Below are positions 1 through 7,462 of a stretch of 64,000 nt of DNA, in pieces; position 1 is the stretch's first letter; the number at the start of each line of letters is the position of its first letter. Below the pieces are notes generated by a model. It did no database searches, was not told the origin of the DNA, and was given only the letters and a program-made list of their open reading frames with translations. This DNA is from WHSW01 sp963846565 (GTDB lineage: Bacteria; Actinomycetota; Thermoleophilia; Solirubrobacterales; 70-9), in contig CAWJWL010000001.1 in NCBI GenBank assembly GCA_963846565.1, forward strand, positions 514,462 to 578,461. The letters run 5' to 3'. The translations under genes and the position numbers were made by a program.

Positions 1-66
1 TGGGCCGCGGTCGGCGGCGGACCCGGAGGCAAGGGCGAGCGCGGCGAGCAGCGTCAGAGCGATCAA
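1..66 (-). CDS. Secreted protein, N-terminal fragment (runs off window)
   Basis: Reading leftwards from a TTG at 66, the frame encodes a typical signal peptide: Met-Ile, then a Leu/Ala-rich hydrophobic core, then Ser-Ala-Ala-Asp-Arg. It continues past the window edge. It begins 13 bases after the stop of the neighbouring small secreted protein, which has a similar signal-peptide end (Gly-Ala-Asp-Arg). The two may be tandem relatives. No function can be given. The start is uncertain because there is no in-frame ATG or GTG nearby. Confidence 0.35.
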   Translation of the reverse strand, partial: MIALTLLAALALASGSAADRGP

Positions 67-79
67 AGGCGCTCGCCGC

Positions 80-265
80 CTAGAAGCAGTCGACGTCGAG
101 GTCGTCGGCGACCTTGCGGGGAACGTCGTCGTAGAGGTCCTTCGCGATCGCCTTGCGCTCAGAGGGCGTGGCCTTGCGATCGGCGCCGGCGGCACCGACG
201 ACGAGCGCGCTCACAGTCACGGCGATCAGCGGCGCTGCAAGGCGGATCGACCTCATCGGCGGCAT
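80..265 (-). CDS. Small secreted protein of unknown function
   Basis: This 61-residue protein has a clear signal peptide (basic start, hydrophobic stretch LIAVTVSALVVGAAG) followed by a charged mature part of about 33 residues ending in DVDCF. The mature part contains one Cys next to the C terminus. Translation could start at residue 1 or at the Met at residue 4. I do not recognise the family. The next gene on the same strand also begins with a signal peptide, so a short secreted-protein operon is possible. Confidence 0.5.
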   Translation of the reverse strand: MPPMRSIRLAAPLIAVTVSALVVGAAGADRKATPSERKAIAKDLYDDVPRKVADDLDVDCF

Positions 266-450
266 CGTAGCGCTGGGCGCCGCGGCCGAAGTGAGCCCAG
301 CTCCAGGAGGAGCCGGCGGGCTGGGTTGACGCCGGGCCGCGCTACGCGGCCGTATTGCCGCCCAAGTAGCGCTCGATAAGACTGGTTATGTGAACCCGAG
401 CGGGGAGTTCTGGCGGCAACTACTGCCTGAGAAACTTTTCGAGAAGGCGT

Positions 451-476
451 GTTTAGGCTCGAGAGGGCTCGGGTAT
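451..476 (+). promoter_or_regulatory. SigB-type promoter of the sigma factor gene
   Basis: GTTT at 451-454, a 16-base spacer, then GGGTAT at 471-476. This matches the known SigB/SigF-class promoter pattern (GTTT near -35, GGGTAT or GGGTAC near -10). The expected transcription start is near 483. The next plus-strand gene encodes a SigB-class sigma factor, so positive autoregulation is the natural inference. Confidence 0.7.
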
Positions 477-517
477 TCCTCCGTTGCGCCCTAGCCACAC
501 ACGGCCTGGGCATCGTC

Positions 518-562
518 GACGGCCCGGGTTTCCCCCCACCCGGGCCGTCGCATTTTCTTCTT
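518..562 (+). terminator. Terminator-like hairpin in the sigma factor leader
   Basis: A perfect 12-base inverted repeat (518-529 with 538-549, 8-base C-rich loop) is followed directly by GCATTTTCTTCTTC. It lies about 35 bases after the predicted start and 87 bases before the sigma ATG. A weaker stem (GCCC...GGGC, about 488-511) precedes it. It could end a short SigB-dependent RNA or act as an attenuator. The T-tract is interrupted by C, so efficiency is uncertain. Confidence 0.5.
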
Positions 563-636
563 CGGGGCCCGGGGGAACCCGGCGCAGGGGCGCTCGCGAG
601 GCGACCACTAGGCTGGATGTCGCGACCCCGCGACCG

Positions 637-1446
637 ATGAGCAGCGAGCGCCCCTCTCCCAAGCCCCCCGACTTTCCGCCCGCCAGAGGTCCGGAGCAGG
701 CCCTCCGCGACGAGGAGGACCTGCTCGCGGCCTATGCGCGCACGCGCGACGCCGCGGCCCGTGAGGAGCTCGTACGCCGCTTCATGCCCTTCGCGCGCAG
801 CCTCGCGATGCGGTACTCCGGCGGGATCGAGCCGACCGAAGACCTGATCCAAGTGGCCAGTCTCGGGCTCGTCTCGGCGCTCGAACGGTTCGATCCGGAG
901 CGTGGCGTCCCGTTTACCGCATTCGCCGGGCCGACGATCCTCGGTGAGCTGCGGCGCCACTTTCGTGACCGGGTGTGGACGATGCGCGTCCCACGCGGCC
1001 TGCAGGAGCGCATTCGAGAGGTCGAGGGCGCGATCGCCAAGCTCTCGAGCGAGCTCGAGCGCTCACCGACGGTTGCCGAGATCGCTTCCCTGATCGACAT
1101 CGGCGAGGCCGACGTGCTCGAGTCCTTCGAGGCATCGGTCGCACGGCGGACGATGTCGCTCGACCAGCCAGCCTCCGCCGCCGAGGCCGGCGAGGATGCC
1201 TCGATGGGAGAGCGCCTCGGCTCCGAGGACCCCAACTTCGAGCTGATCGAGGATCGCCAGGCGATCGAGGCCGGGGCGAGCGCCCTCGATGAGATCGAGC
1301 GTGAGGTGCTGCGGCTTCGCTTCGAGGAGGACATGACCCAGTCGAAGATCGCCGAGCAGGTCGGGTACTCGCAGATGCACGTCTCCCGCATCCTGCGGCG
1401 GGCGCTCGGCAAGCTGCGCGACGCGGCCCGGATGCTCGAGAGCTGA
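637..1446 (+). CDS. SigB/SigF-family RNA polymerase sigma factor
   Basis: Sigma-70 family factor of the general-stress/SigB-SigF-SigG class, about 269 residues from the ATG at 637. Region 2 is seen around RRFMPFARSLAMRY and DLIQVASLGLVSALERFD, with FTAFAGPTILGELRRHFRD and VRVPRG-like text after it. Region 3 includes RSPTVAEIA. The region 4 helix-turn-helix is MTQSKIAEQVGYSQMHVSRI. The open frame extends upstream, but that part is low-complexity and crosses the leader hairpin, so the later ATG is preferred; no strong ribosome site is visible. It faces an RsbW-like gene with only 12 bases between their stops, and a SigB-type promoter lies upstream. Confidence 0.88.
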   Translation: MSSERPSPKPPDFPPARGPEQALRDEEDLLAAYARTRDAAAREELVRRFMPFARSLAMRYSGGIEPTEDLIQVASLGLVSALERFDPERGVPFTAFAGPTILGELRRHFRDRVWTMRVPRGLQERIREVEGAIAKLSSELERSPTVAEIASLIDIGEADVLESFEASVARRTMSLDQPASAAEAGEDASMGERLGSEDPNFELIEDRQAIEAGASALDEIEREVLRLRFEEDMTQSKIAEQVGYSQMHVSRILRRALGKLRDAARMLES

Positions 1447-1458
1447 ACTGCCGGCGCG

Positions 1459-2268
1459 CTAGCCGGCGGCGGTGATTCGCAGGCGGACGTGCTCGCCGCC
1501 CTCACCGCGTTCGACCTGGACCACTTCGGCGAGCGCTTCGAGCGTCGCCTCGATCCCCGGAATCCGCATCCCTTCGATCATCCGCTCGCCGCCGCCCTCA
1601 GGCAGCGGCCCGATGCGGAGCTCGAAGGCGCCGTCCTCCTCCTTGACGGCGAGGCGCACGGTGCCGTTCGGGAACCCCTGTGGGCCGCCGGCGGAGATCG
1701 CATCGCTGAGCAGGACCGCGTCGGAGAGCCGGTCGACCGAGAAGTCCGCACGGGTCGCGAGCATCGCGATCACCCTGGCGAGCACGAGCGAGAGCCCGTC
1801 GCCGGTGCTGATCTCGATCCGTGTCTCACCGTCGGAGATACCGATTTGCTCCGGAGGCTGGCCGTTGAGGCGAGCGAGGCGCATCCGCATCGTCACCGTC
1901 GTCCCCCCGCCCGGGGTCATGTCGATCGCGAAGCCGTCGCTGAGCGCGGCGATCAGCGGGATGCCCAGCCGCAGGGACCGGCGCTCGACATCGACGAGCG
2001 GGCGGATCCCGCGGCCGCGGTCGGCCACCTTGACCACGAGCCGCTCCGCGTCGGGGCGCGCACTTACCTCGAGCGTGCCCAGCTCACCCGGCTCGTACGC
2101 GTGGGTGACGACGTTCGAGCACGCTTCCGTGACCACGGTTTTCAGATCGGCAAGCTCCTCGGGTTCCATCCCGAGGACGTCCGCCAGCCCGGAGAGCGCA
2201 TGACGGACGAGAGCCACGTTCTCGGCTTTGGCGGGAAGCGAAAATTCGACGCTCGCGTCAGCCTCCAC
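1459..2268 (-). CDS. RsbW-like anti-sigma factor / serine kinase with duplicated domain
   Basis: GHKL-type ATPase of the RsbW/SpoIIAB class, predicted to bind the neighbouring sigma factor and to phosphorylate an anti-anti-sigma protein (none is in this window). The N-terminal half has the N-box TEACSNVVTHAY, the G1 box VADRGRGI and the G2 box GGGTTVTMRM. Residues from about 148 to 269 look like a second, degenerate copy of the fold with no N, G1 or G2 box. Typical RsbW proteins are about 140-160 residues, so 269 is long. A SigB-type promoter sits just upstream, implying a feedback loop. Confidence 0.85.
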   Translation of the reverse strand: MEADASVEFSLPAKAENVALVRHALSGLADVLGMEPEELADLKTVVTEACSNVVTHAYEPGELGTLEVSARPDAERLVVKVADRGRGIRPLVDVERRSLRLGIPLIAALSDGFAIDMTPGGGTTVTMRMRLARLNGQPPEQIGISDGETRIEISTGDGLSLVLARVIAMLATRADFSVDRLSDAVLLSDAISAGGPQGFPNGTVRLAVKEEDGAFELRIGPLPEGGGERMIEGMRIPGIEATLEALAEVVQVERGEGGEHVRLRITAAG

Positions 2269-2278
2269 GGCGCTCAGA

Positions 2279-2304
2279 ATACCCGTGCTCGGGTACCCCT
2301 AATC
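2279..2304 (-). promoter_or_regulatory. SigB-type promoter of the anti-sigma gene
   Basis: Reading the minus strand: GATT (2304-2301), 16-base spacer, GGGTAT (2284-2279). This fits the relaxed SigB-class pattern GNNT-N16-GGGTAT. The predicted start would fall near 2272, only about four bases before the ATG at 2268, so the mRNA would be almost leaderless. The -35 element overlaps the last codons of the upstream gene. Confidence 0.6.
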
Positions 2305-2637
2305 TCGTTTCCAGCCGCGGCCGAAGAGTCGACCCATGCGCCCGGTCCGAACATTGGCGCTGAACGCCCCGGGACCGTCCTCGGGCGGCGGCAGCTTCTC
2401 GACCGCCGCAGCGTCGATTGCGAGCGTCACCCCACGCTCCGCGGTGCGCCCGACCTCGGGCGCGTCAACGAAGCGGAGATCTCCATTCGTGGCTTTGAGC
2501 ACGATCCCGTCGAGGATGTGCTCCCGGTAGTTGTCCACCACCTGGTTCACGGTCCCGACCTCGACCTCGTCGGAGCTGAACACGGGCGTTCCAACCTGGA
2601 CCGCCGTGTAGTGGATTGCATGGCCGTCGTCGATCAC
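2299..2637 (-). CDS. PRC-barrel-like small protein
   Basis: A 112-residue soluble protein starting with GTG. Residues around VQVGTPVFSSDEVEVGTVNQVVDN and DGIVLKATNGDLRFVDAPEV have the beta-strand, Gly-rich pattern of PRC-barrel proteins, which sit in stress-related actinobacterial genes. The basic C terminus (FGRGWKRD) is unremarkable. It is just upstream of the RsbW-like gene on the same strand and could be co-transcribed with it. Family assignment is by pattern only. Confidence 0.55.
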   Translation of the reverse strand: MIDDGHAIHYTAVQVGTPVFSSDEVEVGTVNQVVDNYREHILDGIVLKATNGDLRFVDAPEVGRTAERGVTLAIDAAAVEKLPPPEDGPGAFSANVRTGRMGRLFGRGWKRD

Positions 2638-2671
2638 CGGCTAAAGAATAGGCTGACGCGGCGCCGGGCTA

Positions 2672-3541
2672 CTACGCAGCGAGCCGCTCGGCGACCTCGG
2701 GGTGCTGGCTGAACGAGACGATCTCACGGCTCAAGCGCCCTCCCTGCCACGCCAGCGGTGACTCCCCCTCCCCCTCGCTGACGAGCCGCCCTCGCGGGAG
2801 TCGTCGCGCCCATTCCTCGGCGACCGCGTGGGGATGCCCTGGATCCGCCTCGTCATGGCTGCCGACGACCAGCGCCGGCAGCTCGAGCCGCTCGAGCTCT
2901 GCCAGGTCCTCGAACGGGCGCGAGCGAGGAACCTGGTGCAGCGCGGCGGCGACCGCCTCCGGATAGCGGTGGCGCTCGAGCCGCTGACGCGCGATCCGCA
3001 GCAAGGTCTCTCGCCACTCGGGTGCAAGGTCGTGGTCGTAGGCGGCGATGAACCCCTCCACCCCACCGCGCTCGAGGCCGTCCGCGAGTTTGTCCCACTC
3101 GGCGAGCGACTTCTCGCTCGGCTCACGGCCGTGGTAGACGGGCCCGATGATGACGAGGCCGGCGACGCGGTCCGGCTCGGCGAGGGCGAGCGCGGTAAGC
3201 GTGTGCGCACCCATCGAGTGGCCGGCGAGCAGCGCGCGCCGCTGCGGGGCCTGCTCGTCGAGGACAGCGCGCATGTCGGCGGCGAGCTCCTCGAAGGTAT
3301 AGCCGCCGCCGGCCGGGGCCGGATCCGACTCGCCGTGGCCCCGAGCGTCGTAGGAGATCGTCGCGAAGCCCTGGCGCGGCAGCATCCGCGATCCGTGGAC
3401 GACGACGCCGCGGGTCGCGGTGAGGCCGTGCGCAAGCACGATCGGCGCGCCGCCCTCGGGGCCATCGACCTCACCGGCGATCGCCGGACCCTCCGCCGAA
3501 ACGGTGAAGGTTCGCGGCGCCGAGTCGGGTCCGGGAGTCAA
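2672..3541 (-). CDS. Alpha/beta-hydrolase
   Basis: About 289 residues. The oxyanion-type HG motif is seen in VLAHGLTATRG, the nucleophile elbow in GHSMGA (Ser), and a likely acidic residue in SHDEAD. The usual C-terminal catalytic His position reads EGESPLAWQGGRLS, without the expected GH, so the His must come from elsewhere (for example HPHA) or be absent. The best start is a TTG overlapping the upstream peroxiredoxin stop as TTGA; the longer open frame upstream is the shadow of that gene. Substrate unknown. Confidence 0.8.
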   Translation of the reverse strand: MTPGPDSAPRTFTVSAEGPAIAGEVDGPEGGAPIVLAHGLTATRGVVVHGSRMLPRQGFATISYDARGHGESDPAPAGGGYTFEELAADMRAVLDEQAPQRRALLAGHSMGAHTLTALALAEPDRVAGLVIIGPVYHGREPSEKSLAEWDKLADGLERGGVEGFIAAYDHDLAPEWRETLLRIARQRLERHRYPEAVAAALHQVPRSRPFEDLAELERLELPALVVGSHDEADPGHPHAVAEEWARRLPRGRLVSEGEGESPLAWQGGRLSREIVSFSQHPEVAERLAA

Positions 3542-4005
3542 CCGACCGCGTCGCGGGCGAGGGAGAGCGCTCCCGCGAGATGCTCGACGTCCTTGTAGCG
3601 GAGGCCGAGCAGGGCGACGTGCCGGTAGCGGACCTGCCCTTCGGGGTCGACGATGAAGATCGAGCGGCGTACGAGGCCGCCGGGGCCGACGACGCCGTAC
3701 TCCCGCGCGGTCGCGTGGTCGGTGTCGGCGAGCAGTGGCACGGTGAGCTCGTGCTCGGCGGCGAAGCGCTCGTGCGAGGAGACCGATTGCGGTGAGATCC
3801 CGAGCACGATCGCGTCGAGGTCGTCGAGGTGATCGGCGGCGTCCCGGTAGGAACAGAACTGCCGCGTGCACACCGGGGTGAAGTCGCCCGGATAGAAGGC
3901 GAGGACGACCCATTGGCCGCGGAGCTCGGAGAGCCGGTAGCTGCGTCCGCCGCTCGCCTCGAGCACGAACTCGGGGGCGGCGTCGCCGATGCCGACCTTG
4001 CTCAC
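3538..4005 (-). CDS. Peroxiredoxin, BCP/AhpE-like
   Basis: A 155-residue thiol peroxidase predicted to reduce hydrogen peroxide or organic hydroperoxides in the cytoplasm. The peroxidatic Cys lies in FTPVCT and a second Cys follows five residues later (RQFC), the spacing seen in atypical two-Cys BCP proteins. The fold signature FYPGDFTP is intact. Downstream, the hydrolase gene overlaps by four bases; upstream, the cyclophilin gene ends 10 bases away. This points to a three-gene operon. Confidence 0.88.
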   Translation of the reverse strand: MSKVGIGDAAPEFVLEASGGRSYRLSELRGQWVVLAFYPGDFTPVCTRQFCSYRDAADHLDDLDAIVLGISPQSVSSHERFAAEHELTVPLLADTDHATAREYGVVGPGGLVRRSIFIVDPEGQVRYRHVALLGLRYKDVEHLAGALSLARDAVG

Positions 4006-4015
4006 GCCGGCTCGA

Positions 4016-4699
4016 TCACCCGGCGTCGATCGTGACCGTGTCGAGGGTCACCACCTGGGTCGGGGTGCCGGTCTGGCCGCTCGCGGGATCACCCAGCGCC
4101 GCGATCGCCTGGACCACCTCGATTCCCTCGACCACCTCGCCGGCGATCGCGTAGTCGGGCGGCAGCCCCGCGTCCGCCTGGGCGACGACGAAGAACTGGC
4201 TACCGGAGGTCCCCGGCGGCTCGGTCGCCGTCTTCGCCATCGCGACCGTCCCCTGCAGGTAAGCGGTGTCGCCGGGTGGCGCCTCCTCGACCGAGTAACC
4301 GACGCCGCCGGTGCCGTTGCCGAGCGGGTCGCCGCCCTGGATGAAGGCCCCCGTGACGATGCGGTGAAACCACGTGTCGTCGTAGACGCCCTCCTCCGCG
4401 AGGAACGCGAACGAGTTCGCTGTCTTCGGCGAGTCCTTGGTGTCGAGCTCGATCACGAACTCCCCGCAGCTCGTCGCGACCGTGGCCGTCGCCGGCTCGC
4501 CCGGTTGGAGCACCTGCTCGGGCCGCTTCAGCCTCACCTCGCCCGCGGCCGGCTGCTCCGCGGTCTCACAGCCCTGCCCACCGGCGCTGGTGGTCGTTCC
4601 GGGGGACGCGGGATCCTCCTCGCCGCCGCCGCCGCAGCCTGCGATCGCGACGGTTCCGAGCACGAGCAGGATGAGAAGGGCGTTGCGCGGCGTTCGCAT
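4016..4699 (-). CDS. Cyclophilin-type peptidyl-prolyl isomerase lipoprotein
   Basis: About 227 residues from the ATG at 4699. An N-terminal lipoprotein signal peptide ends in the lipobox AIAGC, followed by a Gly-rich and Ser/Thr linker and then a cyclophilin domain. Recognisable catalytic and binding segments are FHRIVTGAFIQGGDP, GTVAMAK and GSQFFVV. It would act at the outer face of the membrane in folding of exported proteins. An ATG 27 bases upstream is possible but would spoil the signal peptide. It is first in the minus-strand operon with the peroxiredoxin and hydrolase. Confidence 0.88.
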   Translation of the reverse strand: MRTPRNALLILLVLGTVAIAGCGGGGEEDPASPGTTTSAGGQGCETAEQPAAGEVRLKRPEQVLQPGEPATATVATSCGEFVIELDTKDSPKTANSFAFLAEEGVYDDTWFHRIVTGAFIQGGDPLGNGTGGVGYSVEEAPPGDTAYLQGTVAMAKTATEPPGTSGSQFFVVAQADAGLPPDYAIAGEVVEGIEVVQAIAALGDPASGQTGTPTQVVTLDTVTIDAG

Positions 4700-4786
4700 C
4701 GGGGCGGGAGGGTACCTTGCGCTCATCCCGCAGGAGGAGCGTGATCCGCCTCGAGGAGGACGAGCGCTGGCCGGGGCCTCGCTAGC

Positions 4787-5992
4787 GTGGCGAGGATGAA
4801 CGGCGGTCTCGCACCAGGTCCCGCCACGCGGGCTCGCTCGCGTCTCGATCCGCGCCTCGCCGACATCCTGCTCGCGGGCCTGCTCGCCCTGGTCCTCGCG
4901 GCTCAGCTCCTGCTCGGCGATTACGAGGGGCCGACGGCGCTCAACATCGTGAGCGGGCTTGCGCTGACCCTGCCGCTGATCTGGCGCCGCCACGCACCGC
5001 TCGCGGTCGTCTGCGCGTTCGTCAGCATCGCGATCGCCAACGAGGCGCTGGGCGGCGCCCTGTTCACCTTCCCGGAGGCCGACGCCGCCGACGCCGACCC
5101 GCCCCTCTTCGCCTCGCTCGTGGCCGGCATCGTCGCCTTCTACTCGCTCGGTGCTTACGCCGAGGACCGAGTCGCTGCGGCGGGCCTCGTCGCCGGGATC
5201 GCCGGCCTCTGGGCGACCGTGATCGTCTCCGATCAGGTCGACGTCGGCAGCTTCATCTGGTCCGGCGGGCTCGTCGCGGCGACGCCCTGGTTCGCCGGCC
5301 GGGTCGCGCGCTCGCGTGGCGAGCGCTTCGAGTCCCTCGCGCGCGAGCAGGAGCAGCAGACGAGGATCGCGCTTGCCGACGAGCGGACGCGGATCGCACG
5401 CGAGCTCCACGACATCGTCGCCCACAGCGTCGGCGTGATCGTCATCCAGGCGCAGGGAGCAGGGCGGGTCTTCGACCGCGACCCGGAGCGCGCGCGCAAG
5501 GCGCTCGGGTCGATCGAGCAGACCGCGCGGACCGCCCTGTCCGAGATGCGGCGCTCCCTGGGCGTGTTACGCGACGATGGTGAGGAGGCCGCGCTCGAAC
5601 CGCAACCCGGCCTCGACGACCTCGAGCCGCTGCTCGCCCAGGCGCGCGCCGGCGGCTTGGCGGTCGACCTCGTGATCGAGGGTGAGCGCCGCCCGCTGCC
5701 GCAGAGCGTCGACCTCTCCGCCTACCGGATCGTCCAGGAGGCCCTTACCAACACCATCAAGCACGCTGGGCCGGCGACCAGCACGGTAATCCTTCGCTAC
5801 GGCGAGGAATCGCTCGAGCTCGAGGTCGCCGACGACGGGCGCGGCAAGGCGGTCAACGGCGGGATTGGCGGCTCCGGGCACGGGATCCTCGGCATGCGCG
5901 AGCGCGCCGCATCGCACGGCGGCACGGTCGAGGCGGGCTCCGCGCCCGACGGCGGCTTCCGCGTACACGCGACCCTTCCCCTGAGCGGATGA
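4787..5992 (+). CDS. NarL-type sensor histidine kinase
   Basis: About 401 residues (GTG at 4787; an ATG three codons later is also possible). Four hydrophobic segments between residues 25 and 180 form a membrane sensor without a large extracellular domain. A short coiled region follows, then the HisKA_3 dimerisation motif ARELHDIVAHSVGVIVIQ with the phospho-accepting His, then an ATPase domain with N-box EALTNTIKHA and G boxes DDGRG and GHGILGMRERA. The stop overlaps the response regulator ATG (ATGA), so the two are translationally coupled. Signal unknown. Confidence 0.92.
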   Translation: MARMNGGLAPGPATRARSRLDPRLADILLAGLLALVLAAQLLLGDYEGPTALNIVSGLALTLPLIWRRHAPLAVVCAFVSIAIANEALGGALFTFPEADAADADPPLFASLVAGIVAFYSLGAYAEDRVAAAGLVAGIAGLWATVIVSDQVDVGSFIWSGGLVAATPWFAGRVARSRGERFESLAREQEQQTRIALADERTRIARELHDIVAHSVGVIVIQAQGAGRVFDRDPERARKALGSIEQTARTALSEMRRSLGVLRDDGEEAALEPQPGLDDLEPLLAQARAGGLAVDLVIEGERRPLPQSVDLSAYRIVQEALTNTIKHAGPATSTVILRYGEESLELEVADDGRGKAVNGGIGGSGHGILGMRERAASHGGTVEAGSAPDGGFRVHATLPLSG

Positions 5993-6666
5993 GCATCCGG
6001 GTTCTAATCGCGGACGACCAGGCGCTCGTGCGCAGCGGCTTTCGCATGGTGCTCGAGGGCGAGCCGGGAATCGAGGTCGTCGGCGAAGCGGCGAACGGTA
6101 ATCAGGCCATCGACGGCGTCCGCCGTCTGCACCCGGACGTCGTCCTCATGGACATCCGCATGCCCGAGCTCGACGGGATCGGCGCGACCCGGAAGATCGT
6201 CGCCGGCGACGCGGGTCACCCGGCCCGCGTTCTCATCCTCACCACGTTCGACCTCGACGAGTACGTCTACGACGCGCTCGCCGCCGGAGCCAGCGGGTTC
6301 CTGCTCAAGGACGCGGCGCCGGAGCAGCTGCTCGCCGGCATCGAGGTCGTCGCCGCGGGCGACGCGCTGCTCGCGCCCGCGGTCACCCGGCGCCTGATCG
6401 AGGACTTCTCTCGCGCGCGCCCGGCTGCCGGCGAGGCGCCGCCCGGCAGCGACGAGCTGACTCCGCGCGAGCGCGAGGTCTGGATGCTCGTCGCCGGCGG
6501 GCTCTCGAACGCGGAGATCGCCGAGTCGCTCATCGTCGGCGAGACCACCGTGAAGACGCACGTGGCCCGGGTGCTGATGAAGCTCGGACTGCGTGACCGT
6601 GTGCAGGCCGCGGTACTCGCCTACGAATCGGGCCAGATCACGCCCGGAGCTCCCCAGGGCGACTGA
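5989..6666 (+). CDS. NarL/FixJ-family response regulator
   Basis: A 225-residue two-domain regulator. The receiver domain has the acidic pair near the N terminus (IADDQ), the phospho-acceptor Asp in VVLMDIRMPELDG and the conserved Lys in LLKDA. The C-terminal LuxR-type helix-turn-helix spans LTPREREVWMLVAGGLSN through VKTHVARVLMKLGLRDR. It overlaps the kinase gene by four bases and is followed by a hairpin at 6682-6701. The target genes are unknown. Confidence 0.94.
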   Translation: MSIRVLIADDQALVRSGFRMVLEGEPGIEVVGEAANGNQAIDGVRRLHPDVVLMDIRMPELDGIGATRKIVAGDAGHPARVLILTTFDLDEYVYDALAAGASGFLLKDAAPEQLLAGIEVVAAGDALLAPAVTRRLIEDFSRARPAAGEAPPGSDELTPREREVWMLVAGGLSNAEIAESLIVGETTVKTHVARVLMKLGLRDRVQAAVLAYESGQITPGAPQGD

Positions 6667-6681
6667 CCCCGGGGCGACCCG

Positions 6682-6701
6682 GGTCCTCCTCGGGGAGGAC
6701 C
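6682..6701 (+). terminator. Hairpin after the two-component pair
   Basis: A perfect 8-base stem (GGTCCTCC with GGAGGACC) closes a TCGG tetraloop, 15 bases after the response regulator stop. No T-run follows, so it is either a weak terminator or an RNA 3'-end stabiliser. Confidence 0.5.
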
Positions 6702-6826
6702 ACCAATCCTCATCGCAGGCGAGCCCGAATCGTCATCGCAGCCGACGAGAAGAACGTCGTTTCGCAGGAACCTGGATCGCGTTGAAAACGACGCGTCCCA
6801 GGACGCTGAACCGAAGGAGCCGAGCG

Positions 6827-7384
6827 ATGGCACACGCAGGACAGACGATCGAGAACAAGGTGAGCGGCGAGCGGATCACCTTCCGCCAGACGGCGGCCGA
6901 CACCGACGGCGAGCTGCTCGCCTTCGACCTCGAACTGGCCCCCGACGGGCACGTTCCGGGGATGCACGTCCACCCCCATCAGGAGGAGCGCTTCGAGGTC
7001 ATCGAGGGCACGATGAGCTTCAAGATGGGCGGCACGAAGGTGACCGCGGTCCCCGGCGACGTGGTCGTCGTCCCGCCCGGCGTCCGCCACAAGTTCGCGA
7101 ACGGTGGCGATCAGGAGGCGCGGGTCCGGGTCGAGGTCCGTCCCGCCCTGCGGATGGAGGAACTGTTCGAGACCGCCGTCGCGCTCGCGAACGAGGGTCG
7201 CACGACGAGCAAGGGCATGCCGAAGCCGCTCGACCTGGCGCTCTTCGTGCGCGAGTTCTCCGACGAGGTCCAGGGCGCCTTCCCGCCGCTCGCCATCCAG
7301 CGGGCAACGCTCGCGCCGCTCGCCTGGATCGCGCGCAAGCGCGGCCACGCGGCCCGCTACACCCCGCGCCCGGCGATCGCCTGA
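6827..7384 (+). CDS. Cupin-domain protein
   Basis: About 185 residues from the ATG at 6827, which has a good ribosome site (AAGGAG at 6814-6819). Cupin motif 1 is seen as MHVHPHQEERFEVIEG, with the metal-binding His-x-His and Glu, and motif 2 as PGDVVVVPPGVRHKF. A metal-binding single-domain cupin is expected; enzymes and binding proteins both occur in this superfamily. The C-terminal 70 residues have no domain I recognise. The gene stands between the two-component pair and a strong palindrome. Confidence 0.85.
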   Translation: MAHAGQTIENKVSGERITFRQTAADTDGELLAFDLELAPDGHVPGMHVHPHQEERFEVIEGTMSFKMGGTKVTAVPGDVVVVPPGVRHKFANGGDQEARVRVEVRPALRMEELFETAVALANEGRTTSKGMPKPLDLALFVREFSDEVQGAFPPLAIQRATLAPLAWIARKRGHAARYTPRPAIA

Positions 7385-7401
7385 GCCCGACGCCGCTCCA
7401 C

Positions 7402-7431
7402 CCGAGGGCCCGCCACGTGGCGGGCCCTCGG
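7402..7431. terminator. Perfect 30-base palindrome after the cupin gene
   Basis: A 15-base arm is followed at once by its exact reverse complement (centre CAC|GTG), 17 bases after the cupin stop. There is no T-run on either side. It most likely acts as a strong I-shaped terminator, as seen in actinobacteria. Confidence 0.6.
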
Positions 7432-7462
7432 TGCGTCCGGCGCCTTGCGAGAATCAGGCTCG

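Larger units (their letters stand above)
266..636. other. Intergenic region carrying the sigma-factor promoter and leader
   Basis: This 371-base stretch has no convincing gene; reading frames across it are shadows. It contains a SigB-type promoter (451-476), a two-hairpin leader whose second hairpin is terminator-like (518-549), and about 85 further bases up to the sigma factor ATG. Nothing distinctive is seen in 266-440. Confidence 0.6.

Noticed and set aside
484..636. Upstream extension of the sigma factor to position 484
   Set aside because: The added 51 residues are Arg/Pro/Ser-rich, run through the leader hairpin and match no sigma region.
4690..4715. GCGT-N16-GGGTAC, possible SigB promoter before the NarL-type kinase
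   Set aside because: The -35 match is only the loose GNNT form, it lies within the cyclophilin signal-peptide region, and it is about 70 bases from the gene.
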